Shown in pieces: positions 17,284 through 25,663 of a DNA stretch of 64,000 nucleotides. Both the position numbers and the translations under genes were made by a program. Each line of letters opens with the position of its first letter. Positions within the stretch are counted from its first letter, which is position 1. This DNA is from CAZGUG01 sp964625335 (lineage in GTDB: Bacteria; Bacillota; Clostridia; Ch29), in NCBI GenBank assembly GCA_964625335.1, contig CAZVBE010000001.1, forward strand, positions 111,293-175,292, written 5' to 3'. Under the pieces are notes generated by a model, which searched no databases, was not told the DNA's origin, and worked only from the letters and a program-made list of their open reading frames with translations.

Positions 17284-18416
17284 AAATTGCGCTGGTTTGC
17301 ACTGAAAAGCTTCCTGTTCCGCCGGTTTCGGGAGGAGCCATTCAGATATACATTGACGGTGTACTGCCATTTTTGTCCAAACACCACGAGCTTACCGTAT
17401 TCGGCCTGCAAAGCGACAAACTCCCCGACGAGGAAGTTTTGGAGAATGTACGGTACAAAAGGCTTGCCGGAAGAACCAAAAATGAATATGTTAATAATCT
17501 TAAGGCCCAGGCCTGGGATGAATACCAGTTGATACACATATTCAACAGGCCGCTGTGGGTGCTTCCGATAAGCGAGGCGGCGTCGGGCAGTGCTATAAGC
17601 CTCAGCCTGCACAATGAAATGTTTTTGCCAAATAAGATAGATGCCAACAAAGCTGTAAAGTGTATAGGCAGAGTAAGCTTTATCACAGCCGTCAGCCGGT
17701 TTATTGCCGACGGGGCAAAGGCTTTGTATCCTGCTGCCGAAGATAAGCTGCATGTAGTGTATTCAGGCGTGGACTCAAACCTGTATAAGCCTGTATACCT
17801 GAAAAAGAACTTTATAGCCAGGAAAGTCCTGCGCCGGAAATACGGTTTGGATAAATACAAGGTTATTCTGTTTGTGGGAAGGCTGAGTAAAAAGAAAGGT
17901 CCCCATGTCTTAATTGAGTCCATGAAGAGTATAATGGACTTATACCCGCAGACGGCGCTGATGATTATCGGAAGCAAATGGTATGGAGGAAATACCGGCG
18001 ATTCCTATACGCAGCACCTGCAATCCATGACCAAAGAGCTAAAGGGCCCGGTTGTATTTACCGGCTTCTTGCCCCCCGCCGATATTCCAAAGCATTTCAG
18101 TGTGGGCGATATTTTTGTATGTACTTCGCAGTGGAGAGAACCGCTGGCCAGGGTACATTATGAAGCGATGGCGGCGGGCATCCCTGTTATAACCACAGAC
18201 CGCGGAGGCAACGCGGAGGTAATCCAGCCCGGCGTTAACGGATTTGTAGTTAAGGAGTATAACAGGCCGGAAGCGCTGGCTGAAAAGATTATATATCTGC
18301 TGGAGCATGAAGATACTGCCCTGAAAATTGGAAAAAGCGCAAGGAAAACTGCTGAAGAAAAGTATAACTGGGAGAGGGTGGCCAATGAACTGCTGGCCCT
18401 GTTTGACAGCATTTAG
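17280..18416 (+). CDS. CotSA-like glycosyltransferase family 4
   Basis: The 378-residue protein is a GT-B glycosyltransferase of family GT4. The N-terminal acceptor domain starts MKIALVCTEKLPVPPVSGGA. The donor domain carries VILFVGRLSKKKGPHVLIES and the nucleotide-sugar EX7E region EPLARVHYEAMAAGIPVITTDRGGNAEVI. The N-terminus, with VPPVSGGAIQIYIDGV, is like Bacillus CotSA, which is also next to cotS. It is predicted to be cytoplasmic or coat-associated and to add a sugar to a coat protein or glycan. Its donor may come from the Ugd and epimerase products upstream. Confidence 0.88.
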   Translation: MKIALVCTEKLPVPPVSGGAIQIYIDGVLPFLSKHHELTVFGLQSDKLPDEEVLENVRYKRLAGRTKNEYVNNLKAQAWDEYQLIHIFNRPLWVLPISEAASGSAISLSLHNEMFLPNKIDANKAVKCIGRVSFITAVSRFIADGAKALYPAAEDKLHVVYSGVDSNLYKPVYLKKNFIARKVLRRKYGLDKYKVILFVGRLSKKKGPHVLIESMKSIMDLYPQTALMIIGSKWYGGNTGDSYTQHLQSMTKELKGPVVFTGFLPPADIPKHFSVGDIFVCTSQWREPLARVHYEAMAAGIPVITTDRGGNAEVIQPGVNGFVVKEYNRPEALAEKIIYLLEHEDTALKIGKSARKTAEEKYNWERVANELLALFDSI

Positions 18417-18518
18417 TCCCGACAGGTACCACCGGGCAATCCGGGCAAAACATCCCTCAAAGCCTTCCGGACTGATGCTGAAATACAGACAGTATTTGAA
18501 TAAGGTGCAGGATAGAGC

Positions 18519-18548
18519 AAAGGGCAGCCCGAAAATGGGCTGCCCTTT
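18519..18548 (+). terminator. Terminator-like hairpin after the spore-coat genes
   Basis: AAAGGGCAGCCC, loop GAAAAT, GGGCTGCCCTTT: a 12-bp perfect stem about 100 bases after the glycosyltransferase. The U-tract is short (TTTG). Nearly the same stem is used at 57483-57510. Confidence 0.7.
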
Positions 18549-18711
18549 GTGGTTTGCCCGATATGAGAAGGCCGATCCCTCCAGGCTGTGCTTTCATGTG
18601 CTGTGTGGCGGGTTGAATCCTATATCAGCAAGTGCAGACAGGTAATGATGTTGGTTTTTGTACGATGGCCAGACCGGCATTATTATTTATTGTAAAAATA
18701 AAAGGGAATAT

Positions 18712-18756
18712 ATGTTACTTATAGAATTACTTAGGGAACTTGAAATCATTTCATGA
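18712..18756 (+). pseudogene. Tiny ORF MLLIELLRELEIIS, possible gene remnant
   Basis: ATG 18712 follows AAAGGGAA and encodes 14 residues. Its TGA overlaps the ATG of the next tiny ORF as ATGA. The arrangement imitates an operon junction. It is too short to assign and could be a decayed N-terminus or a leader peptide. Confidence 0.3.
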
Positions 18757-18827
18757 GAGCTCTTGAAAAGAGGAGATATGGTTTGATTGATATTAATATA
18801 ATAAATGAAAAGGAATTAAAGGTTTGA
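18753..18827 (+). pseudogene. Tiny ORF of 24 codons overlapping the previous one
   Basis: ATG 18753 starts a 24-residue frame (MRALEKRRYGLIDINIINEK...) that overlaps the upstream mini-ORF by four bases. No family is recognised. It lies in AT-rich sequence unlike the flanking spore genes, so a remnant of an acquired gene is likely. Confidence 0.3.
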
Positions 18828-19094
18828 CTCCTATATAATAGCCTGTTAGTGAAGAAGATAAGGTATATAATTCAATGAACGATTATTTTTGCTTGCGCAG
18901 CCTTCAAATTTGGGTCGATACGCTTTATCTAACAATTGTTTTCCATCGTGCCACACCCCTTCGCCGGGTGCAGGCATCACTGAGGGAGATAGGCCGTGCG
19001 GGTCCGGATCAGGGGCATCGGGAAGCCGTGAACGGTTTCCGTAATCAGGTGCATGTAAAAGCAAGGAGACCGTGAATAAAGGAGGATATAACGT

Positions 19095-19949
19095 ATGAAA
19101 GCAAGAGAGTTATACGCAAAGATGGATAACGACTTTGAAATTGAGAGTCTAAAAGATGACTGGAGCTTTATGACATTCAATGACTATATTGCTCCTAGTT
19201 TTAAAAGGCGTTACATGGGAATCGTGTTAGACAACGCAATTGAAGTGAAAAAAGTCTATACTGCAGTATTTCCGGACCTGGATATTCTCGATAAGTTAAT
19301 TGATACTGAACAGACTGACATATTATTGTTTGCTCACCATGCAATGGGTTATGATCCTACAATCAGTGGGTTCCCGTTTTACAATATACCTGAAGAGTAT
19401 CTTCTAAAGCTGAAACAACAACGGATTTCCTTTTATGTACTTCATGCTCCTCTTGACAAAAATAGTGAATTCTCAACTTCAGTAAACTTAGCGAAGAATT
19501 TAGAACTTGATATAATTGATGAATTTTGCGAATATGAGGGAATTAAAGTAGGCATCCTGTGCAAAACTGAACTAAAAACGATAACTGAACTAGCGGAAAA
19601 GGTTAAGTCTGCCATAGGCCATGAAGTGAAACTATTGGCCTATGGTGATAACGTGATTCATGAAGGACGGGTTGCGGTTGCCGCCGGCGGGGGAAGTGTC
19701 GGATTTGTAGCAGAAGAGCTATCTAATCTAGGAATCAATATGTATATTACCGGTTGTATCAGACATGTACCCTCATATGAACCAACAGAAGAATTCCATA
19801 GAATTATCTGCGAAAATAATATAAATGTAATTGGAGCAACTCATTACACTACCGAGAAATTTGCATGTATCGCTATGACTAAATATTTTAATCGGATTGG
19901 GATTCCGGCTGATTTCCTTGAGGGTAGATACTATTTGGAAGACATGTAA
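19095..19949 (+). CDS. Nif3-like dinuclear metal centre protein
   Basis: The 284-residue protein has the Nif3/YqfO layout: two halves each giving metal ligands. LLFAHHAMGYD gives the His pair, FYVLHAPLD a further His/Asp, VAAGGGSVGFVAEEL the central glycine-rich segment, and GATHYTTEKFACIAM the C-terminal His and Glu. The family forms hexameric rings and its substrate is uncertain. AAAGGAGG precedes the ATG at 19095. Codon use is visibly richer in A/T than in the spore-coat genes just upstream, suggesting separate acquisition. It stands alone. Confidence 0.85.
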   Translation: MKARELYAKMDNDFEIESLKDDWSFMTFNDYIAPSFKRRYMGIVLDNAIEVKKVYTAVFPDLDILDKLIDTEQTDILLFAHHAMGYDPTISGFPFYNIPEEYLLKLKQQRISFYVLHAPLDKNSEFSTSVNLAKNLELDIIDEFCEYEGIKVGILCKTELKTITELAEKVKSAIGHEVKLLAYGDNVIHEGRVAVAAGGGSVGFVAEELSNLGINMYITGCIRHVPSYEPTEEFHRIICENNINVIGATHYTTEKFACIAMTKYFNRIGIPADFLEGRYYLEDM

Positions 19950-19996
19950 GAAGAATATGCGCACCTATAGCCTTACAGCGGATTCCCAAAATCTGA

Positions 19997-20150
19997 TATA
20001 ATATGAACGTAATAACCGGGCCTCGGGAACCCGCAAGACGTCAGTACGTCAAAAGTATTAATGGGGAGTGGTCAATGTGTTAATAACAACAGATGCGCAA
20101 AAAAAGAGTTCGCATCCCCGTCAAAGAAATAACGAAATGGGCTTTACAAA
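19997..20150 (+). promoter_or_regulatory. Promoter and structured leader of unknown class
   Basis: TATAAT (19997-20002) should start a transcript near 20009, about 200 bases before the membrane-protein gene. The leader contains CGGG...CCCG, a GACGT-CAGT-ACGTC hairpin (about 20037-20050), TATTAA...TTAATA around GGGGAGTGGTCA, and a GATGCG...CGCATC hairpin. GGAGTGGTCAAT also occurs in the mod riboswitch. I do not recognise a known riboswitch family, and the middle CCTCCC block of the Moco RNA is missing. Confidence 0.4.
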
Positions 20151-20211
20151 ACAATATTACTATAGGAAAGTATAATAGCTATATACAATAATTATTTTGG
20201 GAGGCAGAATC

Positions 20212-21021
20212 ATGGAAAACAAAAGGCCTGATATTTATAAGCTTAAAACGATGGAAGTTGTAAAAGAAAGTTTGTATTTGTATAAGAACAATTATAAGCT
20301 TTTACTCAAAATATCACTGATAAGTTTTCTTATCTCTATGATTAATACTGTATTTTCATATTTTTTAACTATTTCTGAAATAAGCGCGGCAAACATAGTA
20401 ATTACTCTGGCAATATCTCTTCTTGTAATTTATTTTAAGGTGATGTTGACTGTAGCAATGTATATTAGTATCTCCAATCGTTACAGTGGAAAGTTAATCA
20501 CATTTAGGGAAGCATTTGAAAAGTCGAAAGAGAGTGTCTGGACTTATATCGGAACAGGTATTCTTTTTATACTTATTATGTTACCATCAGTACTCATCGG
20601 ACTTGGGGTGTACCTTACTGCAAAAACAGACTTATTAAAGTATTTGCTGCTGTTGATTGTTGCAGTACCTTCCATATATTTAGCAATAATATATGAATTT
20701 GCACCACTGGCTTCGGTTATCGAAAAAGGTAAAGCATATGAAGAAGGAAAAGCAAGTTACTTTAAATTAAGTAAAAGACTTGTCCAAAATAATTTTTGGA
20801 GGATAACATTATTGATGGCATCTATGATATTGATAATAAACCTGCCAAGTCTTTTTATTACAAATATTAATCCATGGTTTAAGGCGTTAAGCGCTTTAAA
20901 TCAAACAGTTATGAACTTATTGCATGATTTTCTCTTTGTATTTGTATCTCCTGCCGTATCTTGCTTAATAGTAGTGCTGTATTTGACATTAAGAGAAAAA
21001 GTAGTATTTAAGCAACAGTAG
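20212..21021 (+). CDS. Multi-spanning membrane protein, function unknown
   Basis: The 269-residue protein starts MENKRPDIYKLKTMEVVKESLYLYKNN and has about six hydrophobic segments. The cytoplasmic N-terminus and the pattern FREAFEKSKESVWTYIGTGILF...FAPLASVIEKGKAYEEGKASYFKLSKRLVQNNFWRI resemble the DUF975/YciC-like polytopic families of Firmicutes, but I cannot assign one firmly. ATG 20212 follows GGGAGG at seven bases; the frame is open from 20197. A long, probably structured leader precedes it. Base composition is AT-rich like the Nif3-like gene. Confidence 0.75.
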   Translation: MENKRPDIYKLKTMEVVKESLYLYKNNYKLLLKISLISFLISMINTVFSYFLTISEISAANIVITLAISLLVIYFKVMLTVAMYISISNRYSGKLITFREAFEKSKESVWTYIGTGILFILIMLPSVLIGLGVYLTAKTDLLKYLLLLIVAVPSIYLAIIYEFAPLASVIEKGKAYEEGKASYFKLSKRLVQNNFWRITLLMASMILIINLPSLFITNINPWFKALSALNQTVMNLLHDFLFVFVSPAVSCLIVVLYLTLREKVVFKQQ

Positions 21022-21360
21022 AATACTAATATAAAGTTTACAAGATGATAAATTGCGGATGTCATTAGAATTGAGGAACCGCATTCTTTGGATATGCCTC
21101 CGGACCCAACTCCGCATCATAAAACACGGCATGAACGTTCGTGCCGGGCTAGCAGGCCCCGGAGCATAACAGCACACATGCTTTCACCAAGACCGGAGTT
21201 ATCTAAGTCCCAAGCGTGTCGGCTACGCTCATCGTCCTGCAAAACCACACGCAATGGCAGCGGCGTCCTGCCGAGAATTATACAAGTATATGGTTTGGTG
21301 TGTATTGATTCATATTTGCAGTAAAGTGTGACACAATGTAAATAGTGTATTTGTGAGGAG
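21022..21360. other. Non-coding patch, GC-rich relative to neighbours
   Basis: About 340 bases without a convincing ORF. The middle (about 21100-21280) is clearly more GC-rich than the AT-rich genes on either side. Both strands are open for short distances there, but no family is recognisable. It may be the remnant of an inserted element. Confidence 0.4.
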
Positions 21361-21370
21361 GGGAGTTTAG

Positions 21371-21802
21371 ATGAATAGAATAAATATAGTTTGTCTGGGT
21401 GTAAGAGATATGGACAAATCAATTAGATTTTACCGTGATGGTCTTGGCTTCAAAACTGATGAAAAAAGCGATAATCCGGAAGTAGTATTTTTTAATACGT
21501 CCGGAACAAAACTCGAATTATACCCGGTAGAATTATTGGCAAAGGATATTAACAAAGACAACCCACCTGAAATCACTACTGGTTTTGGGGGAATTACGCT
21601 TGCATATAATGCGAAAAGCAAGGAAGAAGTATGTGAGGTCATTGAACTTGCAAGAAGGGCTGGAGCAAAAATTGAAAAAGAACCACAGGATGCATTTTGG
21701 GGAGGATACCATGCATATTTCAGTGACATCGACGGATATTATTGGGAAGTTGTATGGGGGTCCAATTTTACTTTCGATGAAAATGATATGTTGGAGTATT
21801 AG
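21371..21802 (+). CDS. VOC (glyoxalase/bleomycin-resistance) family protein
   Basis: The 143-residue protein has the two beta-alpha-beta-beta-beta modules of the vicinal-oxygen-chelate superfamily: NIVCLGVRDMDKSIRFYRDGLGF at the start, FFNTSGTKLELYP ending module one, and the second module ending YHAYFSDIDGYYWEVVWG. Likely metal ligands are few: the first strand lacks the usual His, while Glu in LELYP and Glu in YYWEVVW are present. GGAGGGGAG precedes the ATG. The substrate is unknown; it may be an isomerase-like or resistance protein. Confidence 0.85.
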   Translation: MNRINIVCLGVRDMDKSIRFYRDGLGFKTDEKSDNPEVVFFNTSGTKLELYPVELLAKDINKDNPPEITTGFGGITLAYNAKSKEEVCEVIELARRAGAKIEKEPQDAFWGGYHAYFSDIDGYYWEVVWGSNFTFDENDMLEY

Positions 21803-21899
21803 CAATATATACTCTTGTTAAATTGTACATAAAAATACGCTCAAAAAATAAACTTATAGGCGCCGGAGAGCGGTATGAATTTAAAAGAGGGTGGGTTAT

Positions 21900-22445
21900 T
21901 TGAAACAGAAAAGAATACACATATTTTTATTGATAACGGTGTTGATGCTGGCAGGCTGTTCCCAGGTTGAAGGTGACCTGCAAGCGAAGGATGCAAAGCC
22001 CCCGGTTTTTACAGCAAGAGATGAAAACTTTGAAGTAAAGACATACATCGATAAGCTGGAATATGAGCAAAATGAAGAGATCAATATATACTCAACCATA
22101 GAGTATATAGGCGAAAACGAAAGCATCAGTATATGGTCGGGAGAACCGTATTTTCACCACCTGATATACAACGGCAAGGAGTACATCAATGATGGAGTTG
22201 TTTTGGATGTGTTAAAGGAGACGGTTTTTAAGAAGGGTGAGGTATACACAATACCGTTTTCCAAAAGCGGTGGATTTACACAGGAAGACCCGGACATTGA
22301 GTTCTGGGAGCAGTACTTTTCGGAAAAAGAATTGAAACTGCCCGGTGGAGACTACACCTTTACCGCAACAACGGACTTTTGCCTGGATGCCGATCAAAAG
22401 GAAAAGGTAGCATTAAAAACAGAATTTAAGGTCAAGGTAAACTAA
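21900..22445 (+). CDS. Predicted lipoprotein, unknown function
   Basis: The 181-residue protein has a lipoprotein signal: basic start KQKRIHIF, hydrophobic core and lipobox MLAGC. The mature domain (VKTYIDKLEYEQNEEINIYSTIEYIG...) looks like an all-beta immunoglobulin-type fold, similar to small Firmicutes lipoproteins or BsuPI-like inhibitors; this is weak inference. The start is probably TTG 21900, close behind GAGGGTGG. A GTG at 21891 in the same frame is possible. Confidence 0.7.
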   Translation: MKQKRIHIFLLITVLMLAGCSQVEGDLQAKDAKPPVFTARDENFEVKTYIDKLEYEQNEEINIYSTIEYIGENESISIWSGEPYFHHLIYNGKEYINDGVVLDVLKETVFKKGEVYTIPFSKSGGFTQEDPDIEFWEQYFSEKELKLPGGDYTFTATTDFCLDADQKEKVALKTEFKVKVN

Positions 22446-22530
22446 CACCCAATGTATTACTTAAGCAATCACAATAAACTAAACACAATAGGCAATTTAA
22501 GGGGGATATTGCAGACAACATGAACATTAA

Positions 22531-22623
22531 ATGGACAAGGGATTGGAACGGACCAGAATACTGAAAAACGTAAACGGGTTTAATATTAAGGATACTGAGT
22601 ACAATCCCAAAGCGTTGCAATAA
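22531..22623 (+). pseudogene. 30-codon ORF, possible gene remnant
   Basis: ATG 22531 opens a 30-residue frame ending NGFNIKDTEYNPKALQ with no ribosome site. A second frame starting MNIKWTRDWNGPEY overlaps it. The protein-like composition suggests a decayed fragment; no family is recognised. Confidence 0.25.
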
Positions 22624-22644
22624 CAAATAAGGTTAAAGGAAAAT

Positions 22645-22675
22645 AAGAGGGGATGCGTTCCCTCCCTTTTTTTTG
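22645..22675 (+). terminator. Terminator before the Gln/Gly-rich lipoprotein
   Basis: GAGGG, loop, CCCTC (22647-22664), followed by CCTTTTTTTT. The long U-tract is convincing although the stem is short. Confidence 0.75.
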
Positions 22676-22733
22676 CAGTTCGAAGAAATAAAATATCAGG
22701 GTGGAGGGATATACTAATCCCGAGGTGATTATT

Positions 22734-23609
22734 ATGGAAAAAAGGCTGATAAAAAAGTCATTGCTCTATATACTGTTAGCCATATTGCTGCTGGTGAGCA
22801 CAGTTTGTGCCTGCGGGCGCAAGGAGCAGCGGCCCGCGCCGGAGGAAAAAAAGGAAAGCATACCAAAACCGCTTCAGCAGATTGGGGAAAACTCCCAGGC
22901 CATTATTGAACAGATGGAAAAACTGCAGCAGGAGATGGAAAAACCGGCAACGCAACAAGGAGAACAGCAGCAGGGCAGCCGGGGCGGAGGCGGAGGGGAA
23001 GAACAACAGGGCGGACAACAGGAAGAGCAAGGCGGGGGCCAGCAGAGTCCGCCGGACCCGGAGGAGGAGAAAAAGCAAAGAATTGAGAAAATATGGGAAG
23101 AAACCTTAAAGATAGTGGAGGATACCCACAAACAATGGAATGATTACGAGAATACGGCAGTCAAGGATAAGGCCCGGAACACTGCAATATCAGGGTTTGA
23201 GTCTTCCCTGAACGCCCTGACCGTTGCTGTTAACCAAAAGAAGCTTGAAGCGACCATGGAGCATGCAAACAGAATGTCCCTTGTCGCAGCGGATTTTCTG
23301 GATTTATACAAAAACAACCCGGACGGACAGATAGCAAGGGTCAGGTACTATCTGCAGCAAAGCTGCATAGATGCCCGGAAGGGCAACTGGGACCAGGCGC
23401 AGCGCAGAGTAAGGGACGGGAAGCAGGCGGTGGAAGAGCTGGAGCGTGAGGCAGAGCTGGAGGAAGCGGACAAGGGTCTTATGGAAAAACTGAGCCTGTC
23501 GGTAGACAACATGGGCAATGCAATGGAGGACAGGGATTTGGACCTTTTAAAGATTAAAAAGGATATTGCACTGGAAAACCTTAAGGCAGTGGAAGAAAAA
23601 GCAAAATAA
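22734..23609 (+). CDS. Predicted lipoprotein with Gln/Gly/Glu-rich linker
   Basis: The 291-residue protein starts MEKRLIKKSLLYILLA, with a likely lipobox ending STVCAC. A low-complexity linker rich in Gln, Gly and Glu covers about residues 70-105. The C-terminal 190 residues look all-helical, with heptad-like segments (EELEREAELEEADKGLMEKLSL). I recognise no family. ATG 22734 follows GAGGTG; the frame extends to 22701 without a site. A helical sensor or scaffold domain held away from the membrane by a flexible linker is a reasonable picture. Confidence 0.8.
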   Translation: MEKRLIKKSLLYILLAILLLVSTVCACGRKEQRPAPEEKKESIPKPLQQIGENSQAIIEQMEKLQQEMEKPATQQGEQQQGSRGGGGGEEQQGGQQEEQGGGQQSPPDPEEEKKQRIEKIWEETLKIVEDTHKQWNDYENTAVKDKARNTAISGFESSLNALTVAVNQKKLEATMEHANRMSLVAADFLDLYKNNPDGQIARVRYYLQQSCIDARKGNWDQAQRRVRDGKQAVEELEREAELEEADKGLMEKLSLSVDNMGNAMEDRDLDLLKIKKDIALENLKAVEEKAK

Positions 23610-23776
23610 GGCATGTCTATTTTGGGAGGATGGTGAATAGAATTTTATAGTAAGGCAAAACCCTATCAATGCAGCATGTGTATATAAGGCGCAATTACAA
23701 CCGATTAAGCCTGTTTACGGGAAAAAGAACAGAGGATTAAAATTCAAAGGCGATATAGTGAACGGGACGGTTCCAT

Positions 23777-24874
23777 ATGCCAAATCATGCTGCCCATACC
23801 ATGGTCTTTATAATCTGTGTGCTGATTATTATGGTTTTGTATTCGGCTGTGTTTCCCGAAACGGTTGATTGTACCGGGCGGGGAGAAGGGCTTGCCAAAG
23901 GCCTTGTTGATGACAGCATAGAGACTGAACGCGTGGAAAGGGAACAATCAAACAGGAAAAAAACAATTGTTATCTCCTTTGCAGGGGATTGCACAATAGG
24001 GACGGACGAGAACTTTCCCTATGAGGGTTCCTTTACCCACAGGCTGGTAACAGAAAACAACGATTTTGGCTATTTTTTCAGCAATGTGTTGCCGGTATTT
24101 GAGAAAGACGACTTAACCCTTGTTAACCTCGAAACAACGCTTACCCGGTCGAAGTTCCGCATACCCAAAAAGTTTAACTTCAAAGGGGACCCCTCCTATA
24201 CAGGTATTCTCAAAGCAGGCTCAATAGAGATGGTCAATATATCCAACAACCATATATACGATTATGGTAGGGAGGGGTTTATGGATACCCTGGCAGCTCT
24301 CCGGCGGGCGGAAATACAGGTCTGTGGAGAGTCAAACATTGCATTTTACAGGGCAAAGGGGATAACCATTGCGTGTATGGGCTATACAGGTTGGGACGAC
24401 AGCGTGATGGAGCATGTGGAAAGGGATATTGATTATGCAAGGTCAAGGGCCGACCTTGTGGTTGTATCCTTTCATTGGGGAACCGAAAGGAGCAATTACC
24501 CGAATAGCCTTCAAATCCGGCTGGGACGTTTTTGTGTAGACAGGGGAGCGGATATTGTGGTGGGGCATCATCCCCATGTAATACAGGGTATAGAAAAATA
24601 CAGGGACAGGTATATAGTCTACAGTCTCGGGAATTTCTGCTTTGGCGGAAACAGGAATCCGTCGGATAAGGATACATTTATATTCCAGAATTATTTTACT
24701 TTGGTGGATGGAAAGGTTGTATCAAGCGAAGAACGGATTATACCCTGCAGCGTATCTTCGGTACCCCATGCAAACGATTACCGTCCCACTATCCTGGAAG
24801 GTACCGACGGAGAGAGGGTATTGTCAAGGATTTACAAATACAGCGACCGCCTTGAGCACGGAATCTCCGGGTAG
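23777..24874 (+). CDS. CapA family metallophosphatase-like protein
   Basis: The 365-residue protein has an N-terminal membrane anchor (VFIICVLIIMVLYSAVF) and then a CapA/PgsA domain: FAGDCTIG, LVNLETTLT, NISNNHIYDYG, VSFHWGTE and GHHPHVIQGIE. These are the metal-ligand motifs of the calcineurin-like fold. CapA proteins act in export or anchoring of poly-gamma-glutamate, but no capB or capC lies nearby, so the role here is open. The ribosome site (GGGACGG) is weak. Preference for ATG 23777 rests on the signal anchor. Confidence 0.85.
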   Translation: MPNHAAHTMVFIICVLIIMVLYSAVFPETVDCTGRGEGLAKGLVDDSIETERVEREQSNRKKTIVISFAGDCTIGTDENFPYEGSFTHRLVTENNDFGYFFSNVLPVFEKDDLTLVNLETTLTRSKFRIPKKFNFKGDPSYTGILKAGSIEMVNISNNHIYDYGREGFMDTLAALRRAEIQVCGESNIAFYRAKGITIACMGYTGWDDSVMEHVERDIDYARSRADLVVVSFHWGTERSNYPNSLQIRLGRFCVDRGADIVVGHHPHVIQGIEKYRDRYIVYSLGNFCFGGNRNPSDKDTFIFQNYFTLVDGKVVSSEERIIPCSVSSVPHANDYRPTILEGTDGERVLSRIYKYSDRLEHGISG

Positions 24875-24910
24875 AAAAAGGCCGGCAGGGGAATAAAAAC
24901 CCCGCCAGCC
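24874..24910 (-). terminator. Terminator of the cupin gene
   Basis: On the minus strand GGCTGGCGGGG and CCCCTGCCGGCC form the stem, followed by TTTTTCT. It lies at the 3' end of the cupin gene and just beyond the CapA-like stop codon. Confidence 0.75.
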
Positions 24911-25257
24911 TACACGTCTCCTTCTTCAGGCACTATACATATAATGGAAAGTTTCTCCGCACCGGTATTGATAAAGGTGTGCTCTTTGCCGCCGGGGATA
25001 TAGGCAAAGGAACCTTCCTTTATATCATAGTCCACACCGTCAATATGCAAAATTCCTTTTCCACCCAGTATGTAGTTTATGTGGGGCCAGTCGTGGGTAT
25101 GTCTTGGAGTATTGCCGCCTTCCACGGTTTCAAACACCCTCATTACATAGCCTTCCCAGCCTTCGGAGGGAGAGATCAAAACCTTCTTCTCTGCGCCGCA
25201 TGATCCCGGAACACAGACCTTGATTCCTTCAACGTCATTAATATGAGATACTATCAT
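24910..25257 (-). CDS. Small single-domain cupin
   Basis: The 115-residue protein is a cupin. Motif 1 is GGNTPRHTHDWPHINYILGGKG with the conserved His set, and motif 2 is GSFAYIPGGKEHTFINTG. It should form a six-stranded barrel binding a divalent metal through the His residues. Cupins of this size range from isomerases to sensors; no substrate can be proposed. GGAGGT precedes the ATG. It has its own terminator. Confidence 0.87.
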   Translation of the reverse strand: MIVSHINDVEGIKVCVPGSCGAEKKVLISPSEGWEGYVMRVFETVEGGNTPRHTHDWPHINYILGGKGILHIDGVDYDIKEGSFAYIPGGKEHTFINTGAEKLSIICIVPEEGDV

Positions 25258-25414
25258 TGAGATACCTCCTTTATTTCTTTATTTATAATTATTATATAAC
25301 ATCCATAATAAAAACCAAACAGGTAATTGTCCGGCGGCAGAAGGAGGAATTTACCCTTCAGGTGATGAATAGTACAGAGGGAGTCAGGAAAAAACACTGA
25401 AAGGGGTGCTGTGG

Positions 25415-25606
25415 ATGAAGCTTGAATGTGATGACATTGTGGTTTTTGAAACCCCGGGCAAAATAGCCAAATCAAGGGTATCAAAGGTTGACGGGTATGT
25501 GGTAAAGCTTTTTGAAGAGGACGGCTCCTACAGGCAGATGTCTTACAAAAACCTTGAAGACATGGTGAAGCAGGGTTTTGCTCATATAGAGAAACCGCAG
25601 CTTTAA
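25415..25606 (+). CDS. Small conserved-looking protein, unknown function
   Basis: A 63-residue ORF starts MKLECDDIVVFETPGKIAKSRVSK. The alternating hydrophobic pattern and Gly/Asp turns suggest a small beta-barrel (SH3-like). ATG 25415 is eight bases after AAGGGG. It is 57 bp upstream of the malic enzyme and in the same direction, so they may be cotranscribed. No family is recognised. Confidence 0.65.
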   Translation: MKLECDDIVVFETPGKIAKSRVSKVDGYVVKLFEEDGSYRQMSYKNLEDMVKQGFAHIEKPQL

Positions 25607-25663
25607 TGAACTAATAATATGTTGTTCTTATCAAAGCAAAAATTCATAACAGGAGGATAATTC

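Larger units (their letters stand above)
18549..19094. other. AT-rich spacer with gene debris
   Basis: About 545 bases between the spore-coat run and the Nif3-like gene. The first part is AT-rich and holds two tiny overlapping ORFs (listed separately). The 3' part (about 18890-19080) is more GC-rich and contains a GGAAGCCGT/ACGGTTTCC hairpin near 19019-19038. I recognise no protein family in it. It may be mobile-element or gene remnant. Confidence 0.4.

Noticed and set aside
20020..20110. Third Moco-family riboswitch
   Set aside because: Only GGAGTGGTCAAT is shared with the mod leader; the CTCCGA, GGAAACGG and CCTCCC blocks are missing.
22776..23131. Pro/Leu- and Ser/Cys-rich minus-strand ORFs inside the Gln/Gly-rich lipoprotein
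   Set aside because: They are reverse reading of the low-complexity Gln/Gly/Glu linker.
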